A DNA stretch of 64,000 nucleotides from Natroniella sulfidigena (GCF_023223645.1 NZ_JALKBY010000007.1:1-64000), one strand, 5' to 3'; shown: positions 46,881 to 56,381, numbered from the stretch's first letter. A program made the numbers and translations. The notes: generated by a model not told the origin, from the sequence alone.

Positions 46881-47609
46881 TCAATCAGTTTTACCCTGTG
46901 CCTGATCCTTTCCTTCACCTAAAAAGAATGCTTTAAGATAATCAATTGGTGGTTGTTCAGAGATATAAAAGCTCCCATCGGTATCTAGTAAAGCTAATAA
47001 GACCTCATCTATCTCTAACTCCCGTTTTGAAATTTCAGTTTCCAACCACTCCATATCTAATCCTACAGCCTCTAACTTACCTCTATTAATTTCACCATCA
47101 ATAATCAGTGGGACAGGAATTCCCTCATAATTAGTTTTTAATTCTAGATCAGTCGGAGTGACAGGTCGAGATTGGGCTTTAGGAATCACAGATAATTGAC
47201 CACTTGGTTCTAAGATTGCAAATTCAATATCATGTAACCTCCGATAGCCTTTACTACGCAAACCAGCCAATAATTGATTGAGATTAACTTGATTTTTGAT
47301 TAGATTCTCCTTAACAATCCGACCATTACGTACCAATATATCTGGTTGCCCACCCACAATCCCCTTTAAAGGATTACTCAAAGTACTGACACTGATCAAA
47401 GTATGAAGCAAAGCAAGGATTACTAAAGCTATCAGCCCATTCAAAATAGGAACTTCCCTGTTGACTATCAACGCCCCTGAAGCAGAACCCATGATCATCA
47501 TTACTACCAGATCATAAGGTTTTTGTTGAAAGGTAAGCCCTTTTCCTAATAAGCGAAGTATTAATACAGAACCAATGTAAAAAAGAAACGCTCTAAGTAC
47601 TATCGGCAT
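46881..47609 (-). CDS. YetF-type (DUF421) membrane protein
   Basis: The 242-residue protein has three N-terminal transmembrane helices (VLRAFLFYIGSVLILRLLGKG; LVVMMIMGSASGALIV; ILNGLIALVILALLHTLI). The DUF421 domain follows, with GQPDILVRNGRIVKENL and LLAGLRSKGYRRLHDIEFAILEPSGQLSVI, both diagnostic for YetF/YcaP. The cytoplasmic part forms an oligomeric domain of unknown function. SD AAAGGAG. It is separated from its neighbours by terminator and repeat sequence, so it is probably a single-gene unit. Confidence 0.85.
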   Translation of the reverse strand: MPIVLRAFLFYIGSVLILRLLGKGLTFQQKPYDLVVMMIMGSASGALIVNREVPILNGLIALVILALLHTLISVSTLSNPLKGIVGGQPDILVRNGRIVKENLIKNQVNLNQLLAGLRSKGYRRLHDIEFAILEPSGQLSVIPKAQSRPVTPTDLELKTNYEGIPVPLIIDGEINRGKLEAVGLDMEWLETEISKRELEIDEVLLALLDTDGSFYISEQPPIDYLKAFFLGEGKDQAQGKTD

Positions 47610-47703
47610 AACTACAACTCCTTTTAAAATCGAATAAAGACCTTTAATATTATTTACATTAAGGAGTTATCTGATACTCGATAAAAGAAGGTCTTTGATG
47701 AGA

Positions 47704-47752
47704 AGTTTGTCTTGGTTTAAGATTAAACTGAGACTTAACCTTAAACTTAATT
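47704..47752. repeat. Short intergenic repeat, TTAAGTTTAAG-word type (copy C2)
   Basis: The words GGTTTAAGATTAAACTGAG and ACTTAACCTTAAACTTAA form a small imperfect palindrome like those at 56382-56432 and 63525-63636. The outer TATTGAT/TTGTAATT frame is not clearly preserved here. Confidence 0.5.
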
Positions 47753-47759
47753 ATACAAA

Positions 47760-47787
47760 AGCTCAGGGCCAACGTTGGCCCTGAGCT
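47760..47787 (-). terminator. Terminator of the M42 operon, made of two facing GGGCCAAC octamers
   Basis: A perfect 28-base palindrome centres on GGGCCAACGTTGGCCC with flanking AGCTCA/TGAGCT. On the minus strand it is followed by TTTTG. It lies five bases after the M42 stop. It is one of about 50 sites of this octamer in the window, and the only head-to-head pair. Confidence 0.85.
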
Positions 47788-47791
47788 CAAA

Positions 47792-48799
47792 TTAGAATAA
47801 TCCTTGATAATCGCTCTGTACAATTTTACTCAATAACTTAATACTATTTTCTAGATCTGTTAAATCAATCATCTCCGCTGGCGAATGAACGTAACGCCCA
47901 GGAATTGAAATTGCTCCTGCAATCGCACCTTCTCGAGACAACTGCATTCTACCCGTATCGGTTCCACCTCTATCTAATACCTCAAGCTGATAAGGTATCT
48001 CATTCTCCTCAGCTAAGTCAATCATTAAATTCTTTAGTTGGGGATTGACCAACACCGATCTATCCTTGACTTTGATTGTTGGCCCTTCACCCAATGAAAC
48101 TGCCATCCGCTTAGCTTCAGGAGTATCACCAGTTAAGGTCAGATCAACTGCAATCCCTACATCGGGATTGATCCCATAAGAAGATGTTATAGCTCCTCGA
48201 GTACCAACCTCTTCTTGTACGGTAAAGACAAAGTAAGTATCAAAAGTCGGTTGCTCTGTTAATTGCTTGATCGTCTCAATCAAGACAGCACAACCTGCCC
48301 GATCATCCAATCCCTTGGCAACAAGTCTGTTTTCTAGCAGATCGAGCTGGCGATAATAAGTAGCAGTATCACCGATCTTGACCCTCTTTTCTGCTTCTTC
48401 CTGGCTAGTAGCTCCGATATCGACATACATCTTATCATGCTTTAACTTACTGATATCATCCAATTTACCCTCTTTATCGATCACACCTATCGTTTCTCCA
48501 TTGAATAACACTCGCTCACCCAATAGATTATAAGGAGAGACCCCTCCTACATTAGAAAAACGAATAAATCCATCTTCCTCGATATGGGTAGCGATCAATC
48601 CGATCTCATCCATATGAGCTGCTAACATCACCTTTTTAGAATCATCTTGCCCCTTTTTAAGAGCAATCAGATTACCCATTGTATCAACCTCAATGTGATC
48701 TACTTGATCTTTTATCTCCCCACGAATTAACTCTCTTACTGCAAGCTCATCCCCTGACGGGCCAAAAGTCTCTACTAACCTCTTAATTAATTCCTTCAT
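47792..48799 (-). CDS. M42 family metallopeptidase (glutamyl/leucyl aminopeptidase type), copy 1
   Basis: The 335-residue protein has the M42 metal-binding sequence: LAAHMDEIGLIATHI, GLDDRAGCAVLIE, TVQEEVGTRGA, AVDLTLTGDTPE and YVHSPAEMIDL. These place the two-metal (Zn/Co) ligands His, Asp, Glu, Asp/Glu and His. M42 enzymes form tetrahedral dodecamers that trim peptides in the cytoplasm. It overlaps the next upstream copy by 17 bases and is the last gene of a three-gene operon with a terminator. Confidence 0.9.
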   Translation of the reverse strand: MKELIKRLVETFGPSGDELAVRELIRGEIKDQVDHIEVDTMGNLIALKKGQDDSKKVMLAAHMDEIGLIATHIEEDGFIRFSNVGGVSPYNLLGERVLFNGETIGVIDKEGKLDDISKLKHDKMYVDIGATSQEEAEKRVKIGDTATYYRQLDLLENRLVAKGLDDRAGCAVLIETIKQLTEQPTFDTYFVFTVQEEVGTRGAITSSYGINPDVGIAVDLTLTGDTPEAKRMAVSLGEGPTIKVKDRSVLVNPQLKNLMIDLAEENEIPYQLEVLDRGGTDTGRMQLSREGAIAGAISIPGRYVHSPAEMIDLTDLENSIKLLSKIVQSDYQGLF

Positions 48800-49820
48800 C
48801 TGTCAGACCTCCCTCTTCCATCTCTTCACAAAATTTAGTCAACAATTTAACTGTTGCCTGATAATCATTTAAGTTGATCAGTGACGCTGGGGAATGAATA
48901 TATCGACACGGCAGTGACATAACTGCTGTCCGAATCCCTTCCTTAGTTAAATGGATTGCTCCTGCATCGGTTCCTGCTGTAGTCAACTTTCTGAATTGAT
49001 AAGGAATCTCATTCTGCTTAGCTACCTCAATCAGTTTATTCACTACAGGTTGACTAGGAATCAACGAGCCATCCTGAACTGTTAAAGCTGGCCCTGCTCC
49101 TAGCTGAGTAGAATAACCTGCCTCCTTACTATCAGGCACATCAGAAGCTGAAGTACCCTCTACTACTAATGCAAGGTCAGGATCAAGATCATAAGCAACT
49201 ACACTTGCTCCCCGCAGACCAATCTCCTCTTGAACAGTAAAAGCAGCAATAATAGAAAGTTGGTGCTCTTGTTGTAAAAGCTCAACTAATGCTGCACATC
49301 CAACCCGATCATCAAATGCTTTACCTTTAACGGTATCAGTACCCAAGTGCTTAAACTCAGTAGCAAAAGTAGCCATCATTCCCAACTCAATCAACTTTTC
49401 AGACTCCTCTTTCTCTTTAGTTCCAATATCTATATACAATTCTCCATAATCAAGTGGATTTTTTCGCTCATCAGGCTCTTGAAGATGGATTGCTTTCGCT
49501 CCAATCAACCCAGGAATCTTATCCGGGCCAACAACAACCTGCTTAGAGACTAAGATTCTTTTATCAATCCCACCAATCGGTTTAAACTTCAACAGCCCAT
49601 CATCTGTAATATCTGTAATCATCAATCCAATCTCATCCATATGAGCTGCTAATAATATCGTTGGATATTCTGGTTTACCTTCTTTAAAAGCGATTAAATT
49701 CCCTAAAGCATCAGTCTCAATTTGATCAACATCATCCTTAATCTCTGCTCTAATTAAATCTCTTACTTCAGCTTCACGCCCTGAAACTCCAACTGCCTCT
49801 GATAACTGCTTTAAAAACAT
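48783..49820 (-). CDS. M42 family metallopeptidase, copy 2
   Basis: The 345-residue paralogue has LLAAHMDEIGLMITDI, AFDDRVGCAALVELL, TVQEEIGLRGASVVAY, LVVEGTSASDVPDS and YIHSPASLINL. The fourth metal-ligand segment reads VVEGTSASD, which differs from the VDLTLTGDTP of copy 1, so substrate range may differ. It overlaps the upstream copy 3 by 10 bases. SD GGAGGG. Confidence 0.9.
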   Translation of the reverse strand: MFLKQLSEAVGVSGREAEVRDLIRAEIKDDVDQIETDALGNLIAFKEGKPEYPTILLAAHMDEIGLMITDITDDGLLKFKPIGGIDKRILVSKQVVVGPDKIPGLIGAKAIHLQEPDERKNPLDYGELYIDIGTKEKEESEKLIELGMMATFATEFKHLGTDTVKGKAFDDRVGCAALVELLQQEHQLSIIAAFTVQEEIGLRGASVVAYDLDPDLALVVEGTSASDVPDSKEAGYSTQLGAGPALTVQDGSLIPSQPVVNKLIEVAKQNEIPYQFRKLTTAGTDAGAIHLTKEGIRTAVMSLPCRYIHSPASLINLNDYQATVKLLTKFCEEMEEGGLTDEGIN

Positions 49821-50863
49821 CTTAATCCCTCCACAAATTCGCCTTCTAACTCTCTTAGTAACTGGGCCAACAACCTAGCCCCTCGCTTAATATCATTCAA
49901 ACTGACCGTCTCTACTGAAGTATGCATATACCGCAAAGGAATAGATAAAACCGCAGTTGGAATCCCACTTTTAGTAACCTGAATTGCATAAGCATCAGTC
50001 CCCCGTGGTGATGGAGAAGCATCCAGTTGATAATCAAGCTCTATTTCATCTGCTACTTCCTTTAACTTCTTGACCAACTGAGGATGAATATGCGGGCCAA
50101 AACTGAGTGCTGGACCTGTTCCTAATTCAACAGCTTCATCCTGATTGACACCAGGCATCAATCCATGGCAGACATCAACTGCAATCCCAATATCGGGTAC
50201 AACGCCATAAGTACTCGTCGTCGCTCCTCTGACTCCTACCTCCTCTTGAACTGTAGCTACAGCATAAAGATCGACTTGATGGGTCATCTTATCTAACTCT
50301 TTTAATGTCTCTAATAAAAGCAAGACCCCTGCCCGATCATCTAAGGCCTTACCTGCTACTCGATCATTTTCTAAGCTTAAAAGATCCCGTTGCAGTGAAA
50401 TAATATCACCAACTCTAACCTTCTTTTTAACCTCAGCTTCAGCTAAACCTAGATCAATATACATCTTCTCTATCTCAAATGACTTTTTCTGCTCCTCTTC
50501 ATCTTGCAAATGAGGTGGCTTAGCTCCAACTATCCCTGACAGATCTTCTCGACCATGAACAGTTACCTCTTGACCTACTACTGTCCTCTGATCAACCCCA
50601 CCAACCGTCGTAAATCGTAAAAATCCTCCTTCTTCAATCTCAGTAACCATCAATCCTATCTCATCCAAGTGAGCTGCTAACATCACTTTATATTCCTGTT
50701 GGCTCTCTCCTGCTTTATAAGCCAGCAGATTACCTAATTTATCAAATTCAATCTGATCTACATAAGGTTCAAATAATTGAGCTACCTGTTGACCCAACTT
50801 TTTTTCATATCCTGAGACACCGGTAGCTTCAGATAGTTCTTTTAGTACTTGCTTACTGTCCAT
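49811..50863 (-). CDS. M42 family metallopeptidase, copy 3
   Basis: The 350-residue paralogue is the first gene of the operon. Motifs are LAAHLDEIGLMVTEI, ALDDRAGVLLLLETL, TVQEEVGVRGATTSTY, AVDVCHGLMPGVN and YMHTSVETVSL. The first motif has HLDE rather than HMDE and the last HTS rather than HSP, so this is the most divergent of the three. Known M42 paralogues differ in preference (acidic, basic or aromatic N-termini) and can mix in one dodecamer. That gives a likely reason for three linked genes. SD GGGAGGT. Confidence 0.9.
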   Translation of the reverse strand: MDSKQVLKELSEATGVSGYEKKLGQQVAQLFEPYVDQIEFDKLGNLLAYKAGESQQEYKVMLAAHLDEIGLMVTEIEEGGFLRFTTVGGVDQRTVVGQEVTVHGREDLSGIVGAKPPHLQDEEEQKKSFEIEKMYIDLGLAEAEVKKKVRVGDIISLQRDLLSLENDRVAGKALDDRAGVLLLLETLKELDKMTHQVDLYAVATVQEEVGVRGATTSTYGVVPDIGIAVDVCHGLMPGVNQDEAVELGTGPALSFGPHIHPQLVKKLKEVADEIELDYQLDASPSPRGTDAYAIQVTKSGIPTAVLSIPLRYMHTSVETVSLNDIKRGARLLAQLLRELEGEFVEGLRCF

Positions 50864-50895
50864 TTCTCTACCTCCCTATAGAACAACTTACACAT

Positions 50896-51110
50896 TATTG
50901 ATATTTAGTGGCACTTTGCCACTAAATATCAGTGTACAGTTTACAGTTGACGGTTGACAGTTAAAACCTTAAAATCAAAACTACTCTAAACCTGTAATTC
51001 TAAAGCTTTTCATAGGTTTTAAGCTTTTAAGATTTTGATCTTAACTGTAAACTGTAAACCGTAAACTATCAACTCAATTATGTGGCACAAAAGTGCCACA
51101 ATATTGTAAC
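50896..51110. repeat. Full-length intergenic repeat, GTTGACAGT-word type (copy A6)
   Basis: It starts TATTGATATTTAGTGGCAC and ends GTGGCACAAAAGTGCCAC, then AATATTGTAAC, with both terminal hairpins. Inner words are GTTGACGGTTGACAG on the left and ACTGTAAACCGTAAAC on the right. The AAAAAATCTAAG module is missing, and the centre carries ATAGGTTTTAAGCTTTTAAG. It lies between the M42 operon start and the next gene; nothing else is seen in the surrounding 300-base gap except CACTATTAATTA words near 51130-51160. Confidence 0.85.
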
Positions 51111-51163
51111 ATTACTTTAATTAGTTTTAACTATTCACTATTAATTATTCACTATTAATTGAA

Positions 51164-51655
51164 CTAAAATCGATGCCCTACTCCTAACTGTAAATTAATC
51201 GAACTGCGATCATCTAAATGACCTATAAAACCTGCTCTAAGATCAAGATTATGATTTAAACTAGTGCTAACTCCTACATCATAAAGCAGCGATAAATCGC
51301 CTCCCCTTGTAGTTAGATTCAATTCATAAAGCCCTACTACCTCATTACTTAGCCCTTGCTGACCATTGATTCCAACAAATGGATCACTATCAGCTAACCC
51401 TGCTAAGAGTGCTAAATTACTATCAAGCTGATACTTAACTCCTAACCGATCAAAAGAGGTTCCTACCTTTGCTGTCAATCCTATCTCAGAATTCAAACCA
51501 TACTCCCCACCAAGACTAAAACCGTGATCACTGATTAACATTGCCGTCATTGAACCTTGCTCTGCTCTTACAGTTGGCCCGCTTAAAGCCCAGGCAGTCC
51601 CTGAAGAACTAAACAACAAACCTACCAGCAATAAAACTAAAAATTGTTTTTTCAT
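51164..51655 (-). CDS. Small outer-membrane beta-barrel-like protein
   Basis: Of three consecutive ATGs the last (51655) has the best spacing from AAAGGAG. The 163-residue product has a signal peptide (MKKQFLVLLLVGLLFSSSGTAWA). Alternating amphipathic strands follow (GSMTAMLISDHGFSLGGEYG, LNLTTRGGDLSLLYDVG, LQLGVGHRF), ending with Phe, the hallmark of barrels recognised by BamA. The size fits an eight-strand barrel. It follows pxpC on the same strand. The function is unknown. Confidence 0.65.
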   Translation of the reverse strand: MKKQFLVLLLVGLLFSSSGTAWALSGPTVRAEQGSMTAMLISDHGFSLGGEYGLNSEIGLTAKVGTSFDRLGVKYQLDSNLALLAGLADSDPFVGINGQQGLSNEVVGLYELNLTTRGGDLSLLYDVGVSTSLNHNLDLRAGFIGHLDDRSSINLQLGVGHRF

Positions 51656-51747
51656 CATCATCTACTCCTTTCATTAGTTGAGTTCCTAGTTTTTAGATAT
51701 TTATATCTCTTATTAAATATGCTCTGTATCTATTCATTATTCACTAT

Positions 51748-52776
51748 TCACTGCTCTTCCACTTCTACCTCAAATAATTTACCATCGACCTTTATCTTAA
51801 AGTATCTAGTTCTTTTCTTAACCTCAGTAGCAAGCCATTCTTTAAGTCGAGCTATTCTCTCTTCCTTTTTCTTCAATTCTTGCTGAGCCTCTACAACTTC
51901 TATCTGCTCAAATTTCAATTTATCTCCTGGCTTAGCTTGAGCCACTTTAGGTAAGTCTATACTGATTACATTTGCTATCTTGGCATAACCTCCAGTCGTC
52001 TGTCGATCAGCCAACATAATGATCGGCTGACCATCACCAGGTACTTGAATCGCTCCGCTAGCTATCCCATCTGAAATAATATCGGCTCCCTTGGTATGTT
52101 CTAACGTTGGCCCAGCCAATCTACAGCCCATCCGATCTGATTGAGTGGTTAGTTGATATCTACTAGTTAAGAAGGTCTCTAAACTCTTGGAGGTAAAATA
52201 ATCACCCTGCGGGCCAACAATCACCCTAATCTTCCTATCCTCTAGATAATCTTCTAAGAGATCTGCTGGAATACTTCTCTTCAAACAGAACTCCCTTACT
52301 TCTTTATTCTTAGCTAGGCTGAGTTCATCTCCCTGCTTAAGCTTCCTTCCTTTAAAACCACCCAACTCCCCCCTTAAATAAGTCGACTTACTGCCCATTA
52401 CTTCTGGCAACTTAATCCCACCTCGGATTGCAATATAACCCCTTAATCCTGCTTTTACTCCATTAAGGGATAACTTACTACCCTTACTTACCTTCACCGC
52501 CTGCCACATAGGAATCTCTTTCCCATCAAGCTCAGGATTCATACCTCCCCCAGTAATCGCAATGACTGCTTCAACTTTGAACTGAATTGTTGGCCCTAGG
52601 AATGTTGCTTCAATCGCTGCTTCATCTTCTGGATTCCCTACTAATATATTAGCAATCTTGAAAGCATACTGATCAACAGCCCCTGCAGTAGGCATTCCAT
52701 ACTTCATATAACCAAATCTTCCTAGATCCTGAATTGTTGTCATTGGCCCGGCTTTTATAATCTTTAATTCTCCCAT
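51748..52776 (-). CDS. pxpC: 5-oxoprolinase subunit C / KipA-family carboxyltransferase-like protein
   Basis: The start is the ATG at 52776, nine bases after GGAAGGAG; a TTG seven codons upstream lies in the SD region. The 342-residue protein has the KipA/AHS2 fold: MTTIQDLGRFGYMKYGMPTAGAVDQYAFKIAN, AITGGGMNPELDG, RVIVGPQGDYF, DRMGCRLAGP and QLP-like GDGQPIIMLADRQTTGGY. PxpB and PxpC form the ATP-using part of bacterial 5-oxoprolinase and share ancestry with biotin carboxyltransferases. The last residues, YFKIKVDGKLFEVEVEE, closely resemble the first residues of the biotin-carrier protein encoded at 56359, an odd feature. Confidence 0.88.
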   Translation of the reverse strand: MGELKIIKAGPMTTIQDLGRFGYMKYGMPTAGAVDQYAFKIANILVGNPEDEAAIEATFLGPTIQFKVEAVIAITGGGMNPELDGKEIPMWQAVKVSKGSKLSLNGVKAGLRGYIAIRGGIKLPEVMGSKSTYLRGELGGFKGRKLKQGDELSLAKNKEVREFCLKRSIPADLLEDYLEDRKIRVIVGPQGDYFTSKSLETFLTSRYQLTTQSDRMGCRLAGPTLEHTKGADIISDGIASGAIQVPGDGQPIIMLADRQTTGGYAKIANVISIDLPKVAQAKPGDKLKFEQIEVVEAQQELKKKEERIARLKEWLATEVKKRTRYFKIKVDGKLFEVEVEEQ

Positions 52777-52800
52777 CTCTGCTAGATCTCCTTCCAAAAT

Positions 52801-52982
52801 ACCAGTTAACAGTGAACAGTTGACGGTTGACAGTTAAAAACCTAAACTCTAAACCCCTAAACATAAAACTTTTCAAAGGTCTTATGATCTTAAGTTTTTA
52901 AGATTTTGATCTTCAACTGTAAACTGTAAACCGTAAACTGTCAACTCAATATTGTGGCACAAAAGTGCCACAATATTGTAAT
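52801..52982. repeat. Intergenic repeat, GTTGACAGT-word type (copy A7)
   Basis: It lacks the left terminal hairpin, starting CAGTTAACAGTGAACAGTTG. It keeps the right one (GTGGCACAAAAGTGCCAC, then AATATTGTAATT). The centre contains TTCAAAGGTCTTATGATC as in copies A1 and A8. It occupies the pxpB-pxpC spacer. Confidence 0.85.
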
Positions 52983-52987
52983 TAACA

Positions 52988-53716
52988 TCAATTATCAATT
53001 TGTTTAACCTCAACTTGATAATCACCATCTTCTACTACAACAGCTATTGCTTCATATTCCTCTGCGGTTATCGGCTCAAACTTAATATAATTGCCACTCT
53101 CTATCCCCTCCAAAATTGGTTGCTTACGATCAGGATCAAATAACTTGACAGGTGTCTTTCCAATCAACTGCCAACCACCAGGACTTTCAATCGGATAGAT
53201 TCCTGTCTGATTATCAGCAATCCCTACACTCCCCGCTGGAATCTTAGTCAGTGGTTCTTGTAAACGCGGAGTAGCTAACTTCTCTGCTAAACCTCCTAGA
53301 TACACAAAACCAGGCGTAAAACCTAACATATAAATTAGATATTTTGGCTTAGAATGTAACTCAACTACCTCTTCTGCTGTCAAACCATTAACTTGAGATA
53401 CATACTCCAAACCTTCCCCTTTATATAATGTAGGAATTTTAACTAATTTTGGTTGAGGAAGTTCAATTTCTTCAAGGTTTTCTTCTAATATCTTTAATTT
53501 TTCAATCAACAGGTCACGTTCTATTGTTAAGGGATCATAAGTTATCAATAGTGATCTATAAGTAGGAACTACCTCCCCAACCCCTTCTAGACCTTCCTTT
53601 TCAATGGCTAAAGTAAAATTTCTTATCTTTCTATTTATCTCTGTAGAGATTTGATTCCCTAACTCAACTACCACTGCTTTATCCCCTGCATCTAAGTATC
53701 TAGCTTGATTATACAT
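52988..53716 (-). CDS. pxpB: 5-oxoprolinase subunit B / KipI-family protein
   Basis: The start is the ATG at 53716, four bases after GGAGGG, giving 243 residues. The AHS1/KipI fold is marked by YLDAGDKAVVVELGNQI, VPTYRSLLITYDP, VQIPTLY-like VKIPTLYKG, MLGFTPGFVYLGGLAEKLATPR, PAGSVGIADNQTGIYPIESPGGWQLIGKTP and LFDP. It partners PxpC. In Bacillus the KipI homologue binds the sporulation kinase KinA, but the context with pxpA and pxpC points to 5-oxoproline metabolism or carboxyl transfer. Confidence 0.9.
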   Translation of the reverse strand: MYNQARYLDAGDKAVVVELGNQISTEINRKIRNFTLAIEKEGLEGVGEVVPTYRSLLITYDPLTIERDLLIEKLKILEENLEEIELPQPKLVKIPTLYKGEGLEYVSQVNGLTAEEVVELHSKPKYLIYMLGFTPGFVYLGGLAEKLATPRLQEPLTKIPAGSVGIADNQTGIYPIESPGGWQLIGKTPVKLFDPDRKQPILEGIESGNYIKFEPITAEEYEAIAVVVEDGDYQVEVKQIDN

Positions 53717-53743
53717 TTTTCCCTCCACAATTAACTAAAATAT

Positions 53744-53856
53744 TATTGATATTAAGTGTCAGTGTGAGTAATGTGTGTGTGTAAAAGCAAAACCTTAGAC
53801 CTTATGATTTTGACCTCACTCACACTCACACAAACAACTGACACATTATTGTAATT
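53744..53856. repeat. Intergenic palindromic repeat, GTGTGAGT-word type, copy 2
   Basis: It opens TATTGATATTAAGTGTCAG and closes CTGACACATTATTGTAATT. It aligns with the copy at 1714-1825 through GTGTGAGT, TGTGTGTGTAAAAGCAA, CCTTAG and TTTTGACCTCAC. It occupies the pxpA-pxpB spacer. Confidence 0.85.
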
Positions 53857-53859
53857 AAA

Positions 53860-54627
53860 TTATAAAAAACAAGACATAGAATTTACTTTTATTCCTTCTT
53901 TTTTCAATCCTTCTTTAATCTTAACTGCCAATTCAACTGCTTGCGGATTGTCACCATGAAGACAGACAGTATCAGCCTTAACCTCTATTTCCTCTCCTGT
54001 AATTGCTTCTACCTTTCCTTCTTTGACCATCTTGACTACTCGCTCAACTGCTAACTGTGAATCATGAATCACTGCTCTCTCTTTTCTTCTAGAGACCAAA
54101 GTTCCATCAGAATTATAAGCTCTATCTGCAAAAACCTCATTAGCAACCTGCAACCCTTGCTCTAAGCCAGCTTCAATCAACTGGCTTCCTGCTAATCCTA
54201 CCAAGATAATGCTTCGGTCAACTTCATAAATTGCTTCTGCAATTGCCCGGGCCAACTCCCCATCTTCCGCAGCCAGATTATACAAAGCACCATGAGGTTT
54301 AAGATGTTTAACTTTAGCATCTGCTCCTTGAGCAAATGCTACCAATGCCCCTAACTGATACTTGACATAAGCCTTCGCTTCTGTGGGAGTAAGCTCCATC
54401 TTGCGCCTACCAAAGCCCATCAAATCTGGCAAGCCAGGATGAGCTCCGATCTGTACCCCATTCTCTTTAGCAATTCTGACCGTCTGCTCCATCACCAACG
54501 GATCACCAGCATGCCAGCCGCAAGCAATATTAGCTGAGGTGATATGCTTAACTACTTCTTGATCTAAACCTAATTTATAATTACCAAAGCTTTCACCAAT
54601 ATCACTATTCAAATCGACTTGATACAT
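53860..54627 (-). CDS. pxpA: 5-oxoprolinase subunit A (LamB/YcsF family)
   Basis: The 255-residue protein starts [17 protein letters not shown], with the LNxDxGE signature. It continues with [45 protein letters not shown] and [13 protein letters not shown], the metal- and substrate-binding set of the YcsF/PxpA barrel. It opens the 5-oxoproline ring together with PxpBC and ATP to give glutamate. It is 767 bases upstream of pxpC in the same direction. A repeat lies on each side. Confidence 0.92.
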   Translation of the reverse strand: MYQVDLNSDIGESFGNYKLGLDQEVVKHITSANIACGWHAGDPLVMEQTVRIAKENGVQIGAHPGLPDLMGFGRRKMELTPTEAKAYVKYQLGALVAFAQGADAKVKHLKPHGALYNLAAEDGELARAIAEAIYEVDRSIILVGLAGSQLIEAGLEQGLQVANEVFADRAYNSDGTLVSRRKERAVIHDSQLAVERVVKMVKEGKVEAITGEEIEVKADTVCLHGDNPQAVELAVKIKEGLKKEGIKVNSMSCFL

Positions 54628-54651
54628 TTATGTAGCCCCCCCTCTTTAAAA

Positions 54652-54820
54652 GCAGTTGACAGTGAACAGTTGACGGTTGACAGTTAAAAACCTAAACCTC
54701 TAAAGATAAGACTTTTCAAAGGTCTTAATTTTTTAAGTTTTTAAGATTTTGACCTTCAACTGTCAACTGTAAACCGTAAACTGTCAACTATAATGTGGCA
54801 CTTTAGTGCCACATTATTTT
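54652..54820. repeat. Intergenic repeat, GTTGACAGT-word type (copy A8)
   Basis: It begins CAGTTGACAGTGAACAGTTG and ends with the hairpin GTGGCACTTTAGTGCCAC and ATTATTTTA. The last bases are the stop codon of the upstream oadB-like gene. The centre CTTTTCAAAGGTCTTAA matches copies A1 and A7. It occupies the oadB-pxpA spacer. Confidence 0.85.
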
Positions 54821-55928
54821 AAACCAACGCCAACAAAACCCCTGCTGCCACTGCCGACCCAATCACTCCTGCTACATTTGGCCCCATAGCATGCATCAAC
54901 AGATAATTCTTAGGATTCTCTTCTTGACCGACAGCTTGTACAACTCTAGCTGATATTGGTACCGCTGATACTCCAGCTGAACCAATCAAGGGATTGATCT
55001 CTCCAGCAGTCAACTTAGACATCAACTTGCCAAATAAAGTCCCAGTTGCTGTTCCAATTGTAAACGCTACTAATCCCAATAAGATAATCTGAATCGTATC
55101 AATCGTTAAGAATTGATCAGCACTGGCTGTGGCTCCTACTGTCAATCCCAATAAAATAGTCACTATATTAAGTAATTCATTTTGGCTCGTCTTTAAAAGC
55201 CGCTTTACAACTCCACACTCTCTCATCAGATTGCCAAACATCAACATCCCTAATAGTGGCGTAGCTGCAGGCAATAATAACCCAGTAACTATAATCATCA
55301 CTATCGGAAATAATACCTTTTCTGCTTTAGAGACCTCCCTTAACTGTTTCATCTCAATTTGGCGTTCCTCTTTGGTAGTCAACAGCCTCATAATCGGTGG
55401 TTGAATAATCGGTACTAAAGCCATATAAGAATAAGCTGCAACAGCAATCGAACCTAACAGATGAGGGGCCAGCCTAGATGCCATAAAGATAGCTGTTGGC
55501 CCGTCTGCTCCACCAATGATTCCAATCGAGCTAGCCTCCGGTAATGAAAAACCTAACGCAAGTGCTCCTAACATTGTGCCAAAGATTCCAAATTGAGCAG
55601 CAGCTCCTAATAACGCAGTCTTCGGATTTGCAATCAAAGGGCCAAAATCGGTCAACGCCCCCACCCCTAAAAAGATAAGAGGGGGATAAATCCCCAATCT
55701 GATTCCATAATATAAATAATATAACAGGCCTCCTTCTTCCATTAAGCCTGCTGCTGGTAGATTAGCCAATAGTAAGCCAAAAGAGATTGGTAGCAACAAT
55801 AACGGCTCGTATTCTTTCACAATTGCTAAATAAAATAAGACCAAGGCAACCCCGAGCATAATTAAATAACGATAATCTAATTGTGCATAACCGGTTGAAG
55901 CCCAAAAATCAGCTATTAAAGAACTCAA
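54819..55928 (-). CDS. oadB: Na+-translocating decarboxylase beta subunit
   Basis: A TTG at 55928, eight bases after AAGGAGG, is the preferred start (369 residues); a GTG three codons upstream overlaps that SD. About nine to eleven membrane helices carry the family signatures [26 protein letters not shown] with the essential Asp, [18 protein letters not shown], and [21 protein letters not shown] near the C-terminus. The beta subunit removes CO2 from carboxybiotin and moves two Na+ outward. It follows the biotin-carrier gene by 90 bases. No carboxyltransferase alpha subunit is present in the window. Confidence 0.93.
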   Translation of the reverse strand: MSSLIADFWASTGYAQLDYRYLIMLGVALVLFYLAIVKEYEPLLLLPISFGLLLANLPAAGLMEEGGLLYYLYYGIRLGIYPPLIFLGVGALTDFGPLIANPKTALLGAAAQFGIFGTMLGALALGFSLPEASSIGIIGGADGPTAIFMASRLAPHLLGSIAVAAYSYMALVPIIQPPIMRLLTTKEERQIEMKQLREVSKAEKVLFPIVMIIVTGLLLPAATPLLGMLMFGNLMRECGVVKRLLKTSQNELLNIVTILLGLTVGATASADQFLTIDTIQIILLGLVAFTIGTATGTLFGKLMSKLTAGEINPLIGSAGVSAVPISARVVQAVGQEENPKNYLLMHAMGPNVAGVIGSAVAAGVLLALV

Positions 55929-56017
55929 TCCTTCCACCTCCTTTTCAATTCACAATTCACGATGCACAATTTACAATTAATTCTAAAATATTAAAATCAA
56001 ACCCCTGAAAAAGTAAT

Positions 56018-56359
56018 CTACTCAACTACTACTAGTATATCTCCTGCTTCTACTGTTGCACCTTCTACAATATTAATAGCTTCAATAACCCCTTCATTAT
56101 CAACTCTAATCTCATGCTCCATCTTCATCGCCTCTAAAATCATAATCAACTCATTACTTTTAACTTGTTGGCCCTCAGCTACTAAGACCTGATTGACTAC
56201 TCCAGCTAGGGGACTTGTTATTTCAGTTCGTGCATTACTCTTTTCATGTTCTTCATTCTTAATTTCCTGCTCTTCAAAATTTTCAGCTTCTCTCCGCTCA
56301 ACTTCCTCTACCTCTACCAAATATTCTTTATTATTAACCTTAACTTTGAACTTACGCAT
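56018..56359 (-). CDS. Biotin carrier protein of a Na+-translocating decarboxylase
   Basis: The 113-residue protein starts MRKFKVKVNNKEYLVEVEEVE. A charged linker and a biotinyl domain follow, with SPLAGVVNQVLV and the biotinylation site EAMKMEHEI near residue 80. It carries carboxybiotin from the carboxyltransferase to the membrane beta subunit. In many pumps this domain is fused to the alpha subunit; as a separate chain it matches the gamma subunit of the methylmalonyl-CoA or malonate decarboxylase type. Confidence 0.93.
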   Translation of the reverse strand: MRKFKVKVNNKEYLVEVEEVERREAENFEEQEIKNEEHEKSNARTEITSPLAGVVNQVLVAEGQQVKSNELIMILEAMKMEHEIRVDNEGVIEAINIVEGATVEAGDILVVVE

Positions 56360-56381
56360 CCCATACCTCCAACACTATAGT

